From: Microbacterium profundi
GTDB lineage: Bacteria; Actinomycetota; Actinomycetes; Actinomycetales; Microbacteriaceae
Length of the DNA stretch: 64,000 nt
Reading direction: 5' to 3'
Assembly: GCF_000763375.1 (NCBI RefSeq)
Contig: NZ_JPSY01000002.1
Coordinates: 124,001-188,000 of the forward strand
Shown: piece after piece, positions 52,498-62,031 of the stretch
How positions within the stretch are numbered: position 1 is the stretch's first letter
Layout of the letters: every line of letters begins with the position of its first letter
Notes under the pieces: generated by a model
The model's database searches: none
Seen by the model: the letters and a program-made list of their open reading frames with translations, nothing else
What the model was told of the DNA's origin: nothing
Made by a program: the position numbers and the translations under genes

Positions 52498-52540
52498 GTG
52501 GAGGGGGTCGTCGGGCGGGTGGCCCGGCGGCCCCCTCCAC
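52498..52540 (+). terminator. Strong terminator with T-run
   Basis: GTGGAGGGGG pairs with CCCCCTCCAC (10 bp), the inner region is also GC-rich, and CTTTT follows. It ends the small-protein transcript and separates it from the convergent IclR gene. Confidence 0.75.
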
Positions 52541-52570
52541 CTTTTGGGCCGTGCTTTCGGGCCGAGCGGA

Positions 52571-53341
52571 TCAGCGCAGGCGGCGCTGGAGCTCTGCCGC
52601 CGTCTCGCGCACTGCGGCGGCGGCATCCGACTCTGCAGGGCCCGCTCCATCGGCCCACGTCACGGCGACCGCGGCGAGCGGCCAGCCGGATGCGTCGAGC
52701 ACTGCCGCCCCCGCCGATCGGATCCCCGCGGTCACCTCGCCGTGCTCTGCGGCGAAGCCCGCCGCACGCACGCTGCGCAGCACTTCACGCAGATCTGCCG
52801 GCCGCATCGGCTCGCCGGCGCGAGTCGAGAACGCCGCGGCGTCCGGGTACAGGGCGCGCACCTGCTCGCGGGGGAGCGCGGCGAGCATCGCCCGCCCCGT
52901 CGCCGTGAGATGCGCGGGCAGGCGGACTCCGACGTCCGTGACGAGGGCGGGTCGCCTCGGCGCGCGCTCCTCGACGATGTACACGACATCGGCGCCGCTC
53001 AGCACCGCCAGATGCGTGCTCTCACCCAGACGATCGGCGAGGGCCGCGACCAGAGGGCGTCCGAGCCGTGCGAGCGGCTGCTGACGGGCGAAGCCCCCGG
53101 CGAGTTCGGATGCCGTCGTCCCCAGGGCCCAGCGACGCTCCTCACGCAGGTGCAGCACGAATCCGTGCGCGCTGAGCGTGTTCAGCAGGTGGTGGATCGT
53201 CGATCGTGGAAGCTGCAGCTCCCGGGCGATCGCAGAAGCCGCGACGGGCGCCGGACGCCCGGCCATGTAACGCAGGATGCGCAGGGTCTGGTCGGCCGCC
53301 GGCACCTGCGCCGTGCGAGCACTGTCTGGGATCACAGACAC
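52571..53341 (-). CDS. IclR-family regulator of histidine utilisation (inferred)
   Basis: 256 aa. N-terminal winged helix (QTLRILRYMAGRPAPV, then AIARELQLPRSTIHHLLNTL) and a C-terminal IclR effector domain (ALVTDVGVRLPAHLTATGRA; AGFAAEHGEVTAGIRSAGA). GTG 53341 is divergent from hutH by 52 bp, so it most likely senses a histidine catabolite and controls the hut operon. TGTCTG-GGATCA-CAGACA (53323-53340) overlaps its own start and could be an autoregulatory operator. Most known hut repressors are GntR-type HutC, so this is a different solution. Confidence 0.85.
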   Translation of the reverse strand: MSVIPDSARTAQVPAADQTLRILRYMAGRPAPVAASAIARELQLPRSTIHHLLNTLSAHGFVLHLREERRWALGTTASELAGGFARQQPLARLGRPLVAALADRLGESTHLAVLSGADVVYIVEERAPRRPALVTDVGVRLPAHLTATGRAMLAALPREQVRALYPDAAAFSTRAGEPMRPADLREVLRSVRAAGFAAEHGEVTAGIRSAGAAVLDASGWPLAAVAVTWADGAGPAESDAAAAVRETAAELQRRLR

Positions 53342-53342
53342 A

Positions 53343-53371
53343 GGATGTCACGGACCGCTGTCCGACGCCAT
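53343..53371. promoter_or_regulatory. hut intergenic operator/promoter region
   Basis: The short divergent gap carries CGGAC-CGCT-GTCCG, a 5-bp inverted repeat, next to the near-palindrome at 53323-53340. It is the only space for the hutH promoter and a likely IclR-type binding region. Confidence 0.4.
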
Positions 53372-53393
53372 CGGCGCGGTGTGGAATCAAGGC

Positions 53394-54962
53394 ATGACTG
53401 AACCCGTTCTCGTCGGTGCTGCGCCGCTGTCACCCGCAGACGTCGTCGCCGTCGCCCGTCACGGTGCCCCTGTCTCGCTCGATGAAGGGGCGATCGACCG
53501 GATCGCCGAGACGCGCGATGTGATCGATGCGCTCGCCGCGGATCCGCACCCTCACTACGGCGTGTCCACCGGCTTCGGCGCGCTCGCCACGACGTTCATC
53601 GCGCCCGAGCGTCGCCATCAGCTGCAGGCGAGCCTCATCCGCTCCCATGCGGCAGGGACCGGCGCCGAGGTCGAGATCGAGGTGGTGCGCGCCCTGCAGC
53701 TGCTGCGTCTGCAGACGCTCGCCTCCGGTCGCACAGGTGTCAGGCCCGTCGTGGCGGAGACGTACGCCGCGATGCTCAATGCCGGCATCACCCCCGTCGT
53801 GCGCGAGTACGGTTCCCTCGGCTGCTCAGGCGACCTCGCCCCGCTCGCACACATCGCGCTCGCCGCGATCGGTGAGGGGGCCGTGCGCATCTCAGGCCCT
53901 TCGACAGGCTCAGGCCCTTCGACAGGCTCAGGGACCGAGATGGCGGCATCCGACGCTCTCGCCGCCGCGGGCATCGAGCCGCTCGTGCTCGTCGAGAAGG
54001 AGGGACTCGCCCTCATCAACGGCACCGACGGGATGCTGGGGATGCTGCTGCTCGCCCTGCACGACCTCGAGATGCTGCTCACGACCGCTGACCTCGCGGC
54101 GGCCATGTCGATCGAGAGCCAGTTCGGCACGGACGCCGTGTTCGCCGCCGACCTCATGGCGCTGCGTCCGCAGACCGGACAGGCACGCTCCGCAGCGAAC
54201 CTGCGGTCGTTCCTCGCCGGTTCGCCGATGGTCGCCAGCCACGCGGGCCCCGAGGACGGGCGCGTGCAGGACGCCTACTCGCTGCGCTGTTCGCCGCAGG
54301 TGCACGGTGCCGCCCGCGACACGATGGAGCATGCGGCAGCCATCGCCTCGCGCGAGCTCGCCAGCGTCATCGACAACCCGGTCATCACCGTCGACGGGCG
54401 GATCGAGTCGAACGGCAACTTCCATGGCGCGCCGGTCGCCGCCGTGCTCGACTTCCTCGCGATCAGCGTCGCCGATGTCGCGAGCGTCTCCGAGCGCCGC
54501 ACCGACCGCGCGCTCGACCCGGCGCGCAGCCGCGGCCTCCCGCCGTTCCTCGCGCACGAGGTGGGAGTCGATTCCGGGCTCATGATCGCGCAGTACGCCG
54601 CGGCGGGGATCGTCTCCGAGCTGAAGCGCCTCGCGGTCCCGGCATCCGTCGATTCCATCCCGTCGTCAGCGATGCAGGAGGATCACGTGTCGATGGGGTG
54701 GGCGGCCGCACGCAAGCTCCGTCGCGCGATCGACGGGCTGACCCGCGTGCTCGCGATCGAAGTGCTCACCGGCGCTCGTGCTCTCGACCTGCGCGGTCCC
54801 CTGGAAGCAGGGCCGGCCACCGGGGCCGTGCGCGACCTGGTGCGCACCGTGGCCGAGGGGCCAGGTCCCGATCGCTTCCTCTCGCCCGAGATCGAAGCCG
54901 TCACCGACCTCGTCCGATCGGGCGCCGTCGCCCGGACAGCGAAGGAGAACGCACATGCCTGA
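53394..54962 (+). CDS. hutH: Histidine ammonia-lyase
   Basis: 522 aa. Converts L-histidine to trans-urocanate and ammonia, the first hut step. The MIO-forming site reads [14 protein letters not shown], so the tripeptide is Cys-Ser-Gly rather than Ala-Ser-Gly, a variant I recall from Streptomyces enzymes. ATG 53394. Between that motif and the central core is an inserted [13 protein letters not shown], encoded by two tandem 18-bp repeats (53897-53932). It overlaps hutU by 8 bp. First gene of hutHUIG. Confidence 0.95.
   Translation: MTEPVLVGAAPLSPADVVAVARHGAPVSLDEGAIDRIAETRDVIDALAADPHPHYGVSTGFGALATTFIAPERRHQLQASLIRSHAAGTGAEVEIEVVRALQLLRLQTLASGRTGVRPVVAETYAAMLNAGITPVVREYGSLGCSGDLAPLAHIALAAIGEGAVRISGPSTGSGPSTGSGTEMAASDALAAAGIEPLVLVEKEGLALINGTDGMLGMLLLALHDLEMLLTTADLAAAMSIESQFGTDAVFAADLMALRPQTGQARSAANLRSFLAGSPMVASHAGPEDGRVQDAYSLRCSPQVHGAARDTMEHAAAIASRELASVIDNPVITVDGRIESNGNFHGAPVAAVLDFLAISVADVASVSERRTDRALDPARSRGLPPFLAHEVGVDSGLMIAQYAAAGIVSELKRLAVPASVDSIPSSAMQEDHVSMGWAAARKLRRAIDGLTRVLAIEVLTGARALDLRGPLEAGPATGAVRDLVRTVAEGPGPDRFLSPEIEAVTDLVRSGAVARTAKENAHA
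53897..53933. repeat. Interspersed repeat, two tandem copies (in hutH)
   Basis: CCCTTCGACAGGCTCAGG occurs twice in tandem, followed by GGA. Inserted in frame in hutH; adds about 12 residues. The same unit recurs at 56722, 59546 and 59998. Confidence 0.85.
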
Positions 54963-56595
54963 GATCCACGCAGCCAGAGGCGCTGAGCGCACCGCGAAGA
55001 GCTGGGGCGCTGAGGCGGCCAAGCGGATGCTGATGAACAACCTCGACCCGGAGGTCGCCGAGCATCCGGAAGACCTCGTCGTGTACGGCGGCACCGGCAG
55101 GGCCGCGCGCTCGTGGGAGGCGTACGACGCGATCGTGCGCACGCTCGACGAGCTCGAGCCGGACGAGACGCTGCTCGTGCAGTCCGGCAAGCCGGTCGGC
55201 GTGTTCCGCACCCATGAATGGGCGCCGCGCGTGCTGATCGCCAATTCGAACCTCGTCGGCGACTGGGCGACCTGGCCCGAATTCCGCCGGCTCGAGGCGC
55301 TGGGGCTCACGATGTACGGGCAGATGACCGCCGGGTCATGGATCTACATCGGCACGCAGGGAATCCTGCAGGGCACCTACGAGACCTTCGCGGCTGTGGC
55401 GCGCTCGCTCGGGCGCGAGTCGCTCGCAGGCACCCTCACGCTGACCGCCGGCGCGGGCGGTATGGGCGGGGCGCAGCCGCTGGCCGTCACCATGAACGAC
55501 GGCGTCGTGCTCATCGTCGACGTGGATCAGACGCGCCTTGCCCGCCGCGTCGAGCACGGATATCTTGACGAGTACACCGCCGATCTCGATGCTGCGGTGG
55601 CACGCGTCCTCGCCGCCAAAGATGCCGGCGAGGCGCTTTCCGTCGGAGTCGTCGGCAACGCCGCCGAGGTCTTCCCCGAATTGCTGCGCCGAGGAGTCCC
55701 GATCGACATCGTGACCGACCAGACCAGCGCGCACGACCCGCTCGCCTACCTGCCGATCGGCGTCCCGGTCGAGCAGTGGAAGGCCGAAGCGGATCGGGAC
55801 CCGGAGGACTTCACCCGCCGGTCGCGCACGTCGATGACTGAGCACGTCGCGGCGATGGTCGGATTCCAGGATGCCGGCGCCGCGGTCTTCGACTACGGCA
55901 ACTCCATCCGCCGCGAGGCGGAGCTCGGGGGATTCGAGCGGGCCTTCGAGTTCCCCGGCTTCGTGCCGGCGTACATCCGCCCGCAGTTCGAGGAGGGCAG
56001 AGGGCCCTTCCGCTGGGTGGCGCTGTCCGGTGACCCGGAGGACATCTACAAGACGGACCGCGCCATCGCGGAACTGTTCCCGGAGGATGCTGCATTGCAC
56101 CGCTGGCTGGAACAGGCGGGCGAGAAAGTCCATTTCGAGGGTCTGCCCGCACGCATCTGCTGGCTGGGATACAAGGAACGGCATCTCGCGGGGCTGAAGT
56201 TCAACGAGATGGTGGCGTCCGGCGAACTGAAGGCACCTGTCGTGATCGGACGCGACCACCTCGACTCGGGGTCGGTCGCCTCGCCGTACCGCGAGACCGA
56301 GGCGATGAAGGACGGCTCCGATGCGATCGCCGACTGGCCGCTGCTGAACGCCCTGCTCAACACGGCATCCGGTGCGTCCTGGGTGTCGCTGCATCACGGC
56401 GGAGGCGTCGGCATCGGGCGCAGCATCCACGCCGGCCAGGTGTGCGTCGCAGACGGCACCGCGCTGGCCGCCGAGAAGCTCGAAAGAGTGCTCACGAACG
56501 ACCCCGGCACGGGCGTCATGCGCCACGTCGACGCCGGGTACGAACACGCACGTGACATCGCCCGCGAGCGCGGCCTGAAGGTGCCGATGCTGTGA
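54955..56595 (+). CDS. hutU: Urocanate hydratase
   Basis: 546 aa. Adds water to urocanate to give 4-imidazolone-5-propionate, with NAD+ as electrophilic cofactor. Conserved blocks visible: [20 protein letters not shown] near the start, [19 protein letters not shown] (NAD-binding region), [18 protein letters not shown], and the late [23 protein letters not shown] 54955 has GAAGGAG upstream and lies within the end of hutH. It overlaps hutI by 4 bp. Confidence 0.96.
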   Translation: MPEIHAARGAERTAKSWGAEAAKRMLMNNLDPEVAEHPEDLVVYGGTGRAARSWEAYDAIVRTLDELEPDETLLVQSGKPVGVFRTHEWAPRVLIANSNLVGDWATWPEFRRLEALGLTMYGQMTAGSWIYIGTQGILQGTYETFAAVARSLGRESLAGTLTLTAGAGGMGGAQPLAVTMNDGVVLIVDVDQTRLARRVEHGYLDEYTADLDAAVARVLAAKDAGEALSVGVVGNAAEVFPELLRRGVPIDIVTDQTSAHDPLAYLPIGVPVEQWKAEADRDPEDFTRRSRTSMTEHVAAMVGFQDAGAAVFDYGNSIRREAELGGFERAFEFPGFVPAYIRPQFEEGRGPFRWVALSGDPEDIYKTDRAIAELFPEDAALHRWLEQAGEKVHFEGLPARICWLGYKERHLAGLKFNEMVASGELKAPVVIGRDHLDSGSVASPYRETEAMKDGSDAIADWPLLNALLNTASGASWVSLHHGGGVGIGRSIHAGQVCVADGTALAAEKLERVLTNDPGTGVMRHVDAGYEHARDIARERGLKVPML

Positions 56596-57770
56596 ACACT
56601 CTCATCACGAACATCGGTGAGCTGACGACGAACACCGACGCCGGCACGCTGCACGACGCCGCGGTGCTGATCGAAGACGGCCGGGTCGCGTGGTCGGGAG
56701 CGGTCGCAGACACCGGGACGATCCCTGAGCCTGTCGAAGGGGTCGAGGTCGTCGATGCGGCCGGACGTGCGGTGATCCCCGGGTTCGTGGACAGCCACAG
56801 CCATCTCGTGTTCGCCGGCGACCGCGCTGCTGAGTTCGAGGCACGGATGGCGGGGCAGAAGTATGCCGCGGGCGGCATTCGTTCGACCGTGGCTGCGACG
56901 CGGTCGGCATCCGATGACGAGTTGCGCACACGCCTGCGTGGATTCATGGACGAGATGCTCGCGCAGGGCACGACGACGGTGGAGATTAAGAGCGGCTACG
57001 GACTGACGGTCGACGACGAGGAGCGTCTCGTGCGTCTTGCCGCCGAGGTGACGCCGGAGGTCACATTCCTCGGTGCGCATGTCGTTCCGGCGGAGTACGT
57101 CGACGATCCGGATGCGTATGTCGCCCTCGTCACCGGTCCCATGCTTGAGGCCTGCGCTCCGCACGCACGATGGATCGACGTGTTCTGCGAGACGGGTGCT
57201 TTCACCGTCGAGCAGTCGCGCAGAGTGCTGGAAGCGGGGATCGCGAGCGGGCTCATCCCCCGGGTTCATGCCAGTCAGCTCGGCCCCGGGGGAGGTGTGC
57301 GGCTCGCCGTCGAGCTGGGCGCAGCATCCATAGACCACGGCACCTACCTGACCGATGACGATGTCGCTGCGCTCGCGGGATCAGACACCGTGCTGACACT
57401 GCTGCCCGGTGTGGAGTTCTCCACCCGTCAGCCGTATCCGGACGCACGGCGGCTGATCGACGCCGGCGTCACGGTCGCGCTCGCGTGCGACACGAATCCC
57501 GGCTCGAGCTTCACCTCATCGATGCCGTTCTGCATCGCGATCGCCGTGCGCGACATGGGCATGACACCCGTCGAGGCCCTGTGGGCGGCGACCGCCGGGG
57601 GAGCGCGAGCCCTGCGCCGAGATGACGTCGGCCGCATCTCCCCGGGCTCCCGCGCAGATCTCGTGCTGCTCGATGCTCCGAGCCACGTGCACCTCTCGTA
57701 CCGCCCTGGCGTGCCACTGGTCACTCGAGTCTGGAAGGACGGAGCATCCCATGGCTCTCACACACGATGA
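56592..57770 (+). CDS. hutI: Imidazolonepropionase
   Basis: 392 aa amidohydrolase; opens imidazolone propionate to N-formimino-L-glutamate. Metal-binding [12 protein letters not shown] near residue 70, [15 protein letters not shown], and the late [12 protein letters not shown] are all family markers. GTG 56592 overlaps the hutU stop (GTGA). A 20-bp interspersed repeat is built into the coding sequence (56722-56741), giving IPEPVEGVE in a loop near residue 48. It overlaps hutG by 20 bp. Confidence 0.95.
   Translation: MNTLITNIGELTTNTDAGTLHDAAVLIEDGRVAWSGAVADTGTIPEPVEGVEVVDAAGRAVIPGFVDSHSHLVFAGDRAAEFEARMAGQKYAAGGIRSTVAATRSASDDELRTRLRGFMDEMLAQGTTTVEIKSGYGLTVDDEERLVRLAAEVTPEVTFLGAHVVPAEYVDDPDAYVALVTGPMLEACAPHARWIDVFCETGAFTVEQSRRVLEAGIASGLIPRVHASQLGPGGGVRLAVELGAASIDHGTYLTDDDVAALAGSDTVLTLLPGVEFSTRQPYPDARRLIDAGVTVALACDTNPGSSFTSSMPFCIAIAVRDMGMTPVEALWAATAGGARALRRDDVGRISPGSRADLVLLDAPSHVHLSYRPGVPLVTRVWKDGASHGSHTR
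56722..56741. repeat. Interspersed repeat copy (in hutI)
   Basis: TCCCTGAGCCTGTCGAAGGG, the reverse complement of the hutH unit, in frame within hutI. Confidence 0.8.
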
Positions 57771-58656
57771 TCTCTGGCCGCGGGCCGGTGGCTGGCCGGC
57801 GGCCACGGTGGGAGAGCGGGCCGATGCTGCGATCCTGGGTGTTCCGACATGGCGCACCTCGCTCTCGCCGACGGGTGCGCACTCGACACCCGCCGCGATC
57901 CGCGAGGCCCTGTCGCGGTACAGCGCGACCCTGATGGGACCGCCGGTCGTCGACCTCGACACCGCGCTGCGCATCGTGGATGCCGGCGACATCACCGAGC
58001 CGGACGGCGACGCCGGAATCGCGAGCACCGTCGACCGCGTGCAGGAGCTGTCGGCGACCGCAGACCTCGTCATCGCACTCGGCGGCGACAACTCCCTCAC
58101 CTACCCTGTCGCGCGCGGCGCCCGGACGAACGGGCTCATCACGATCGATGCGCATCTCGACCTGCGCGACGGCATCTCGAACGGCTCGCCGGTGCGCCGC
58201 CTGGTCGAGGACGCACCGGAGAGCGAGCGCATCGACCCTGCGCGGATCGTGCAGATCGGAATCGCCGACTATGCGAACTCCCCGGCGTATGCGCGGCGTG
58301 CGGCCGACTGGGGCATCCGCGTCATCACGCTCGACGAGCTGCGCCGTCGCGGCATCGCCGACGTCGCGAGCGAAGCGCATGAGATCGCGGGGGTGGATGC
58401 TGAGGCACGCATCCATCTCGACGTCGACGTCGATGCGGCGGATCGATCGGTCGTGCCGGGGTGCCCAGCGAGTGTGCCGGGAGGTCTCGCGGCGTACGAG
58501 CTGCGAGCGCTGGTGCGCGCCCTCGCGGGCGACGCCCGCGTCGTCAGCGCCGACATCGCCGAGGTCGATGCCACGGCCGATTCGGCGGATGGCCGCACTG
58601 TGCGCCTCGCGGCACTGTGCGTGCTGGAGTTGCTGGCGGGTCTCGCCGCGCGCTGA
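57751..58656 (+). CDS. hutG: Formimidoylglutamase (ureohydrolase family)
   Basis: 301 aa arginase/agmatinase-fold manganese enzyme; splits N-formimino-L-glutamate to glutamate and formamide in the four-step hut route. Metal ligands: GGDNSLTYP (Asp where arginases have His), [11 protein letters not shown] (DAHxD) and [13 protein letters not shown] (DxDxxD). ATG 57751 lies within the end of hutI. The operon context favours formimidoylglutamase over agmatinase. It ends the hut operon; no hut transporter is adjacent. Confidence 0.88.
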   Translation: MALTHDDLWPRAGGWPAATVGERADAAILGVPTWRTSLSPTGAHSTPAAIREALSRYSATLMGPPVVDLDTALRIVDAGDITEPDGDAGIASTVDRVQELSATADLVIALGGDNSLTYPVARGARTNGLITIDAHLDLRDGISNGSPVRRLVEDAPESERIDPARIVQIGIADYANSPAYARRAADWGIRVITLDELRRRGIADVASEAHEIAGVDAEARIHLDVDVDAADRSVVPGCPASVPGGLAAYELRALVRALAGDARVVSADIAEVDATADSADGRTVRLAALCVLELLAGLAAR

Positions 58657-58670
58657 GCCGTATCCGGCCC

Positions 58671-59966
58671 TCAGACTCCCGGAATCACAGCCTGCGCGAT
58701 GGAGAAGATCGCAAGGCCGGCCAGGGCGCCGACCACGGTGCCGTTCAGGCGGATGTACTGCAGATCGCGCCCGACCATGAGCTCGATCTTCTCGGTCGTC
58801 TCGGCTGGATCCCAGCGTTCGACCGTCTCGGTGATGATCGACGCGATGTCGTGCCGGTAGCGGTCGACGAGGAACACGGCGGCCTCGGACACCCACGTGT
58901 CGACGCGGGTCTGCAACGCGGCATCCGTCGTCAGGCGCTCGCCGACCTCCTGCACGGCACGCGCGGCGCGCACGCGCAGCCCACTCGCGGGATCGGCCAG
59001 CGCCGTCAGCAGTCCCGCCTTGGCGGTGTTCCACGCCTCCGCGGCCAACGCGCCGACCCGGGGGCTGTCGAACAGCGACGCCTTCGCGTTCTCGAGCTTC
59101 GCGCGAGTCGCCGGATCGTTCTGGAGGTTGTCGGCCAGGCGGGCCAGATAGCCGTCGATCGCGAGCCGTGCCGGATGCTGCGGATCGTCCTGCACGGCGT
59201 GCACGAACTTGACCGCCTCGTGATAGACGGTGTCGTCGACGAACCGGTGCGCGAGACGCGGCACCCATGAGGGCAGACGACGCGAGACCAGACCCGTGAA
59301 GGATCCGGCATTCGAGTCCAGCCAGGTCGCGATGCTGTCCGCGGCGAGATCGACGGCGCCGTGGTGGGCATCTGCGTCGACGATCTTCTCCAGCCAGACA
59401 CCTGCGGGAGGGCCCCACTCCGGCTGCACGAGATGTTCGCGGGCGAGATCGGCGATGAGATCGCGCACGTCGTCGTCGCTGAGCGCGTTCAGCACGGCGG
59501 TGGCGATCGTCGCGCCCTCGGCCGCAACGCGCTCGGCGTGCGAGGTCCCTGAGCCTGTCGAAGGGTGCTGCAGCCACTCGCCCGCGCGCCTGGCGATCGC
59601 CGTCGAGGCGAGCTTGGTGCGCACGACGTCAGCGGCGAGGAAGTTCGTCTCCACGAACTCGCCGAGGGTGCGACCGATCTCGTCCTTGCGATTGGGGATG
59701 ATGGCGGTGTGCGGGATGGGCAGGCCGAGCGGGCGCCGGAACAGCGCGGTGACGGCGAACCAATCGGCGAGCGCGCCGACCATGCCGCCCTCGGCGGCCG
59801 CGCGCACATAGCCGAGCCAGCCCAGTCGCTCCTGGAATGCGAACGCGAAGACGAAGACGACCGCCATGAACACGAGCGCGCCGATCGCGATCGCCTTCAT
59901 GCGGCGAAGGGCCCGCAGGCGCTCCTGATCAGCGGTAGAGAGCAGGGCCATCGGAGTGCGCGGCAT
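58671..59966 (-). CDS. DUF445 family membrane protein
   Basis: About 431 aa. Two N-terminal membrane segments (IGALVFMAVVFVFAFAF; GMVGALADWFAVTALF), the DUF445 hallmark PLGLPIPHTAIIPNRKDEIG, a long helical middle, and a closing membrane segment (VVGALAGLAIFSIAQAVIPG). ATG 59966 has GAGG 8 nt upstream; longer starts exist. An interspersed repeat inserts QHPSTGSGTSH in frame at 59546-59565. Function of the family is unknown. Convergent with hutG. Confidence 0.85.
   Translation of the reverse strand: MPRTPMALLSTADQERLRALRRMKAIAIGALVFMAVVFVFAFAFQERLGWLGYVRAAAEGGMVGALADWFAVTALFRRPLGLPIPHTAIIPNRKDEIGRTLGEFVETNFLAADVVRTKLASTAIARRAGEWLQHPSTGSGTSHAERVAAEGATIATAVLNALSDDDVRDLIADLAREHLVQPEWGPPAGVWLEKIVDADAHHGAVDLAADSIATWLDSNAGSFTGLVSRRLPSWVPRLAHRFVDDTVYHEAVKFVHAVQDDPQHPARLAIDGYLARLADNLQNDPATRAKLENAKASLFDSPRVGALAAEAWNTAKAGLLTALADPASGLRVRAARAVQEVGERLTTDAALQTRVDTWVSEAAVFLVDRYRHDIASIITETVERWDPAETTEKIELMVGRDLQYIRLNGTVVGALAGLAIFSIAQAVIPGV
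59546..59565. repeat. Interspersed repeat copy (in DUF445 gene)
   Basis: TCCCTGAGCCTGTCGAAGGG, identical to the copy in hutI; in frame in the DUF445 coding sequence. Confidence 0.8.
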
Positions 59967-59997
59967 GTGTGCCATCCTCGCACGCGCAGCGTGCCGA

Positions 59998-60017
59998 CCC
60001 TTCGACAAGCTCAGGGA
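59998..60017. repeat. Interspersed repeat copy (before csoR-like gene)
   Basis: CCCTTCGACAAGCTCAGGGA, one base different from the hutH unit, located in the divergent promoter region between the DUF445 and CsoR-like genes. Confidence 0.75.
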
Positions 60018-60043
60018 GCGTCGACCCGGGGTACCCTCGAACC

Positions 60044-60316
60044 GTGATCGAAGACATCAAGAAGCGTGCGCTGCACCGCACCAGCATCCTCGAAGGTCAA
60101 CTGCGCGGGGTCGCCAGGATGATCGAGAGCGAGGAGTACTGCATGGACATCATCACGCAGTCCCGCGCGATCCAGAAGTCGCTGGAATCCCTCAACCGCC
60201 TGCTGCTCGAGAACCATCTACGCACCCACGTGACGCACATGTTCGATGAGGGCGGCGAGCAGCGCGAGCAGGCGGTCGGAGAGCTGCTGAAGGCATTCGA
60301 GTTCGACCGGAAGTGA
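60044..60316 (+). CDS. CsoR/RcnR-family metal- or thiol-responsive repressor
   Basis: 90 aa all-helical tetrameric repressor. ILEGQLRGVARMI is the family core. Candidate sensing residues are Cys33 (EEYCMD), His58 and His62 (ENHLRTH), a Cys-His-His set that differs from the Cys-His-Cys copper site of CsoR. GTG 60044 has no Shine-Dalgarno; TACCCT at 60032-60037 suggests a leaderless mRNA. No metal transporter is adjacent, so the regulon is unclear. Confidence 0.85.
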   Translation: MIEDIKKRALHRTSILEGQLRGVARMIESEEYCMDIITQSRAIQKSLESLNRLLLENHLRTHVTHMFDEGGEQREQAVGELLKAFEFDRK

Positions 60317-60340
60317 CGCGCGCTCCTCGCCGCCCGTTCA

Positions 60341-61879
60341 TCACGGCTTCGAGTCGAAGACCTCGTCCTCCATGGCCTCGTACCCCTCGACCTGCGGATC
60401 GCGGTGCTCTCCACCGGACAGCGCGTACTCCTCTTCGGGAGAGAGCACCAGTCGGTGCCGGAAGAACAGTCCGAACCCGAGCAGGATGATCACGTAGACG
60501 ATCGCGATCGCGATGATCGCCGGGCCGAATGTGGGGTTCAACAGGAAGCCCACGAAGATCAGTACGGCGATCAGCAGCGCGACCGCCGCACCCGGTACGC
60601 CCCACGGACTGCGATACGGACGATCGGCGTTCGGGTACTTGCGACGCAGGATCATGAACGACACCAGCTGCAGGCCGTACGCGAGCACAGCACCCCAGAC
60701 GGCGATGTTCAGCACGATCGCCCCGGCCACGGCTCCGATACCGGAGGTGCCGAGGATGTCGAGCACGACCAGCGCGACGAAACCGATACCGGCACCGACG
60801 GTGAGGGCGACCCACGGCGTCTGACGCTTGCCGGTCAGGGACAGGAAGCGCGGGTAATAGCCGGCACGGGAGAGCGAATACATGTTGCGGCCGTACGCGA
60901 ACATGATGCCCTGCAACGATGCGAGCAGCCCGATCAATGCGAACAGGGCGAGCACTGCCGCCAACTGGTCGCCGACGATCGCGCGGAACCCGTCGAGCAA
61001 CGGCTCTCCGGCGACGCCCGTCGCCTCGGCTCCGAGCACGCCGGTGTTGAGGAACAGCACGAGCAGACCGGTCACGATCAGGGTGCCGCGTGCCCAGAAG
61101 CCGGCCTTCGGGATGTCGCGAGTCGGGTTGTGCGATTCCTCTGCGGCGAGTGGGAGCTCCTCGATACCGAGGAAGAACCACATCGCGAAAGGCAGAGCGA
61201 ACAGGATCGGCAGCACGCCGTGCGGCAGGAACGCCGTCTGGCCGGGGTCAGGCGCGATGTTCCACAGGCTGTCCCAACTGAACGCCCCGGAGAAGGCCGC
61301 CATGAGAGAGAACACCACGATGATGGCGATCGAGATGATCGAGACGATGATCGCGAAGCGGAAGGAGATCGCGGCGCCCGCGGAATTCAACGCGATGAAG
61401 GCGACGTAGAGGATCAGATACCAGGCCCAACCCGGCAGCGTGAACCCCAGCAGTTCGGCGGTGATGCCGTTCGCATACGATGCCGAGAAGTAGACGATCA
61501 CCGCCGTGGTGGCCACGTACTCGATCGTCTCGGCGGCTCCGGTGACCAGGCCACCCCACGGGCCGAGGGCGGAACGTGCGAATGAGTATGCGCCGCCGGT
61601 GTGCGGCATCGCGGCAGCCATCTCCCCGATCGAGAAGATCATGCCGTAGTACATGATCACGAGGATCGCGAAGGCGATCAGCATCCCGCCGAAGCCCGCG
61701 AAGTCGATTCCGAAGTTCCAACCGGAGAAGTCACCGGAGATGACTGCTGCCACTGCCAGTCCCCAAAGGCCCCACACTCCGGCGCTGCGCTTCAATGTCC
61801 GTTTCTTGAAGTAGTCGCTGCCGGCCGGCGTATAGGTCGCCCCAGCGACCTTGCGGGACCCACTGTGTTGCTCAGACAT
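60341..61879 (-). CDS. APC-family permease, ethanolamine/amine type
   Basis: 512 aa, about 12 membrane helices. It resembles ethanolamine permeases of the APC superfamily: SAGVWGLWGLAVAAVISGDF near residue 35, GGAYSFARSALGPWGG, FFLGIEELPLAAEES and YGRNMYSLSRAGYYP. ATG 61879 with GGAG 5 nt upstream. It is divergent from a glutamine-synthetase-like gene and a peptidase C26 gene, so amine or polyamine uptake for gamma-glutamylation is likely. Confidence 0.85.
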   Translation of the reverse strand: MSEQHSGSRKVAGATYTPAGSDYFKKRTLKRSAGVWGLWGLAVAAVISGDFSGWNFGIDFAGFGGMLIAFAILVIMYYGMIFSIGEMAAAMPHTGGAYSFARSALGPWGGLVTGAAETIEYVATTAVIVYFSASYANGITAELLGFTLPGWAWYLILYVAFIALNSAGAAISFRFAIIVSIISIAIIVVFSLMAAFSGAFSWDSLWNIAPDPGQTAFLPHGVLPILFALPFAMWFFLGIEELPLAAEESHNPTRDIPKAGFWARGTLIVTGLLVLFLNTGVLGAEATGVAGEPLLDGFRAIVGDQLAAVLALFALIGLLASLQGIMFAYGRNMYSLSRAGYYPRFLSLTGKRQTPWVALTVGAGIGFVALVVLDILGTSGIGAVAGAIVLNIAVWGAVLAYGLQLVSFMILRRKYPNADRPYRSPWGVPGAAVALLIAVLIFVGFLLNPTFGPAIIAIAIVYVIILLGFGLFFRHRLVLSPEEEYALSGGEHRDPQVEGYEAMEDEVFDSKP

Positions 61880-62031
61880 CCGAACTCCGTTCGCACCTGG
61901 ACAGACGCGGGCTGCGCCCTGCACGAGAGTGTGGCACTCAATGGTCGGTTCCGTCTACCTTTAAATGAGAAAGTGTTCTAGGGTGCGAAGGGTTCGGTGC
62001 ATGCCGGATCTCACAGGACGGGAGCGGATCA

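Noticed and set aside
53897..53933. A CRISPR-like array
   Set aside because: Only two 18-bp units without spacers, inside hutH, and the same unit recurs singly elsewhere. No cas genes or arrays were seen in the window.
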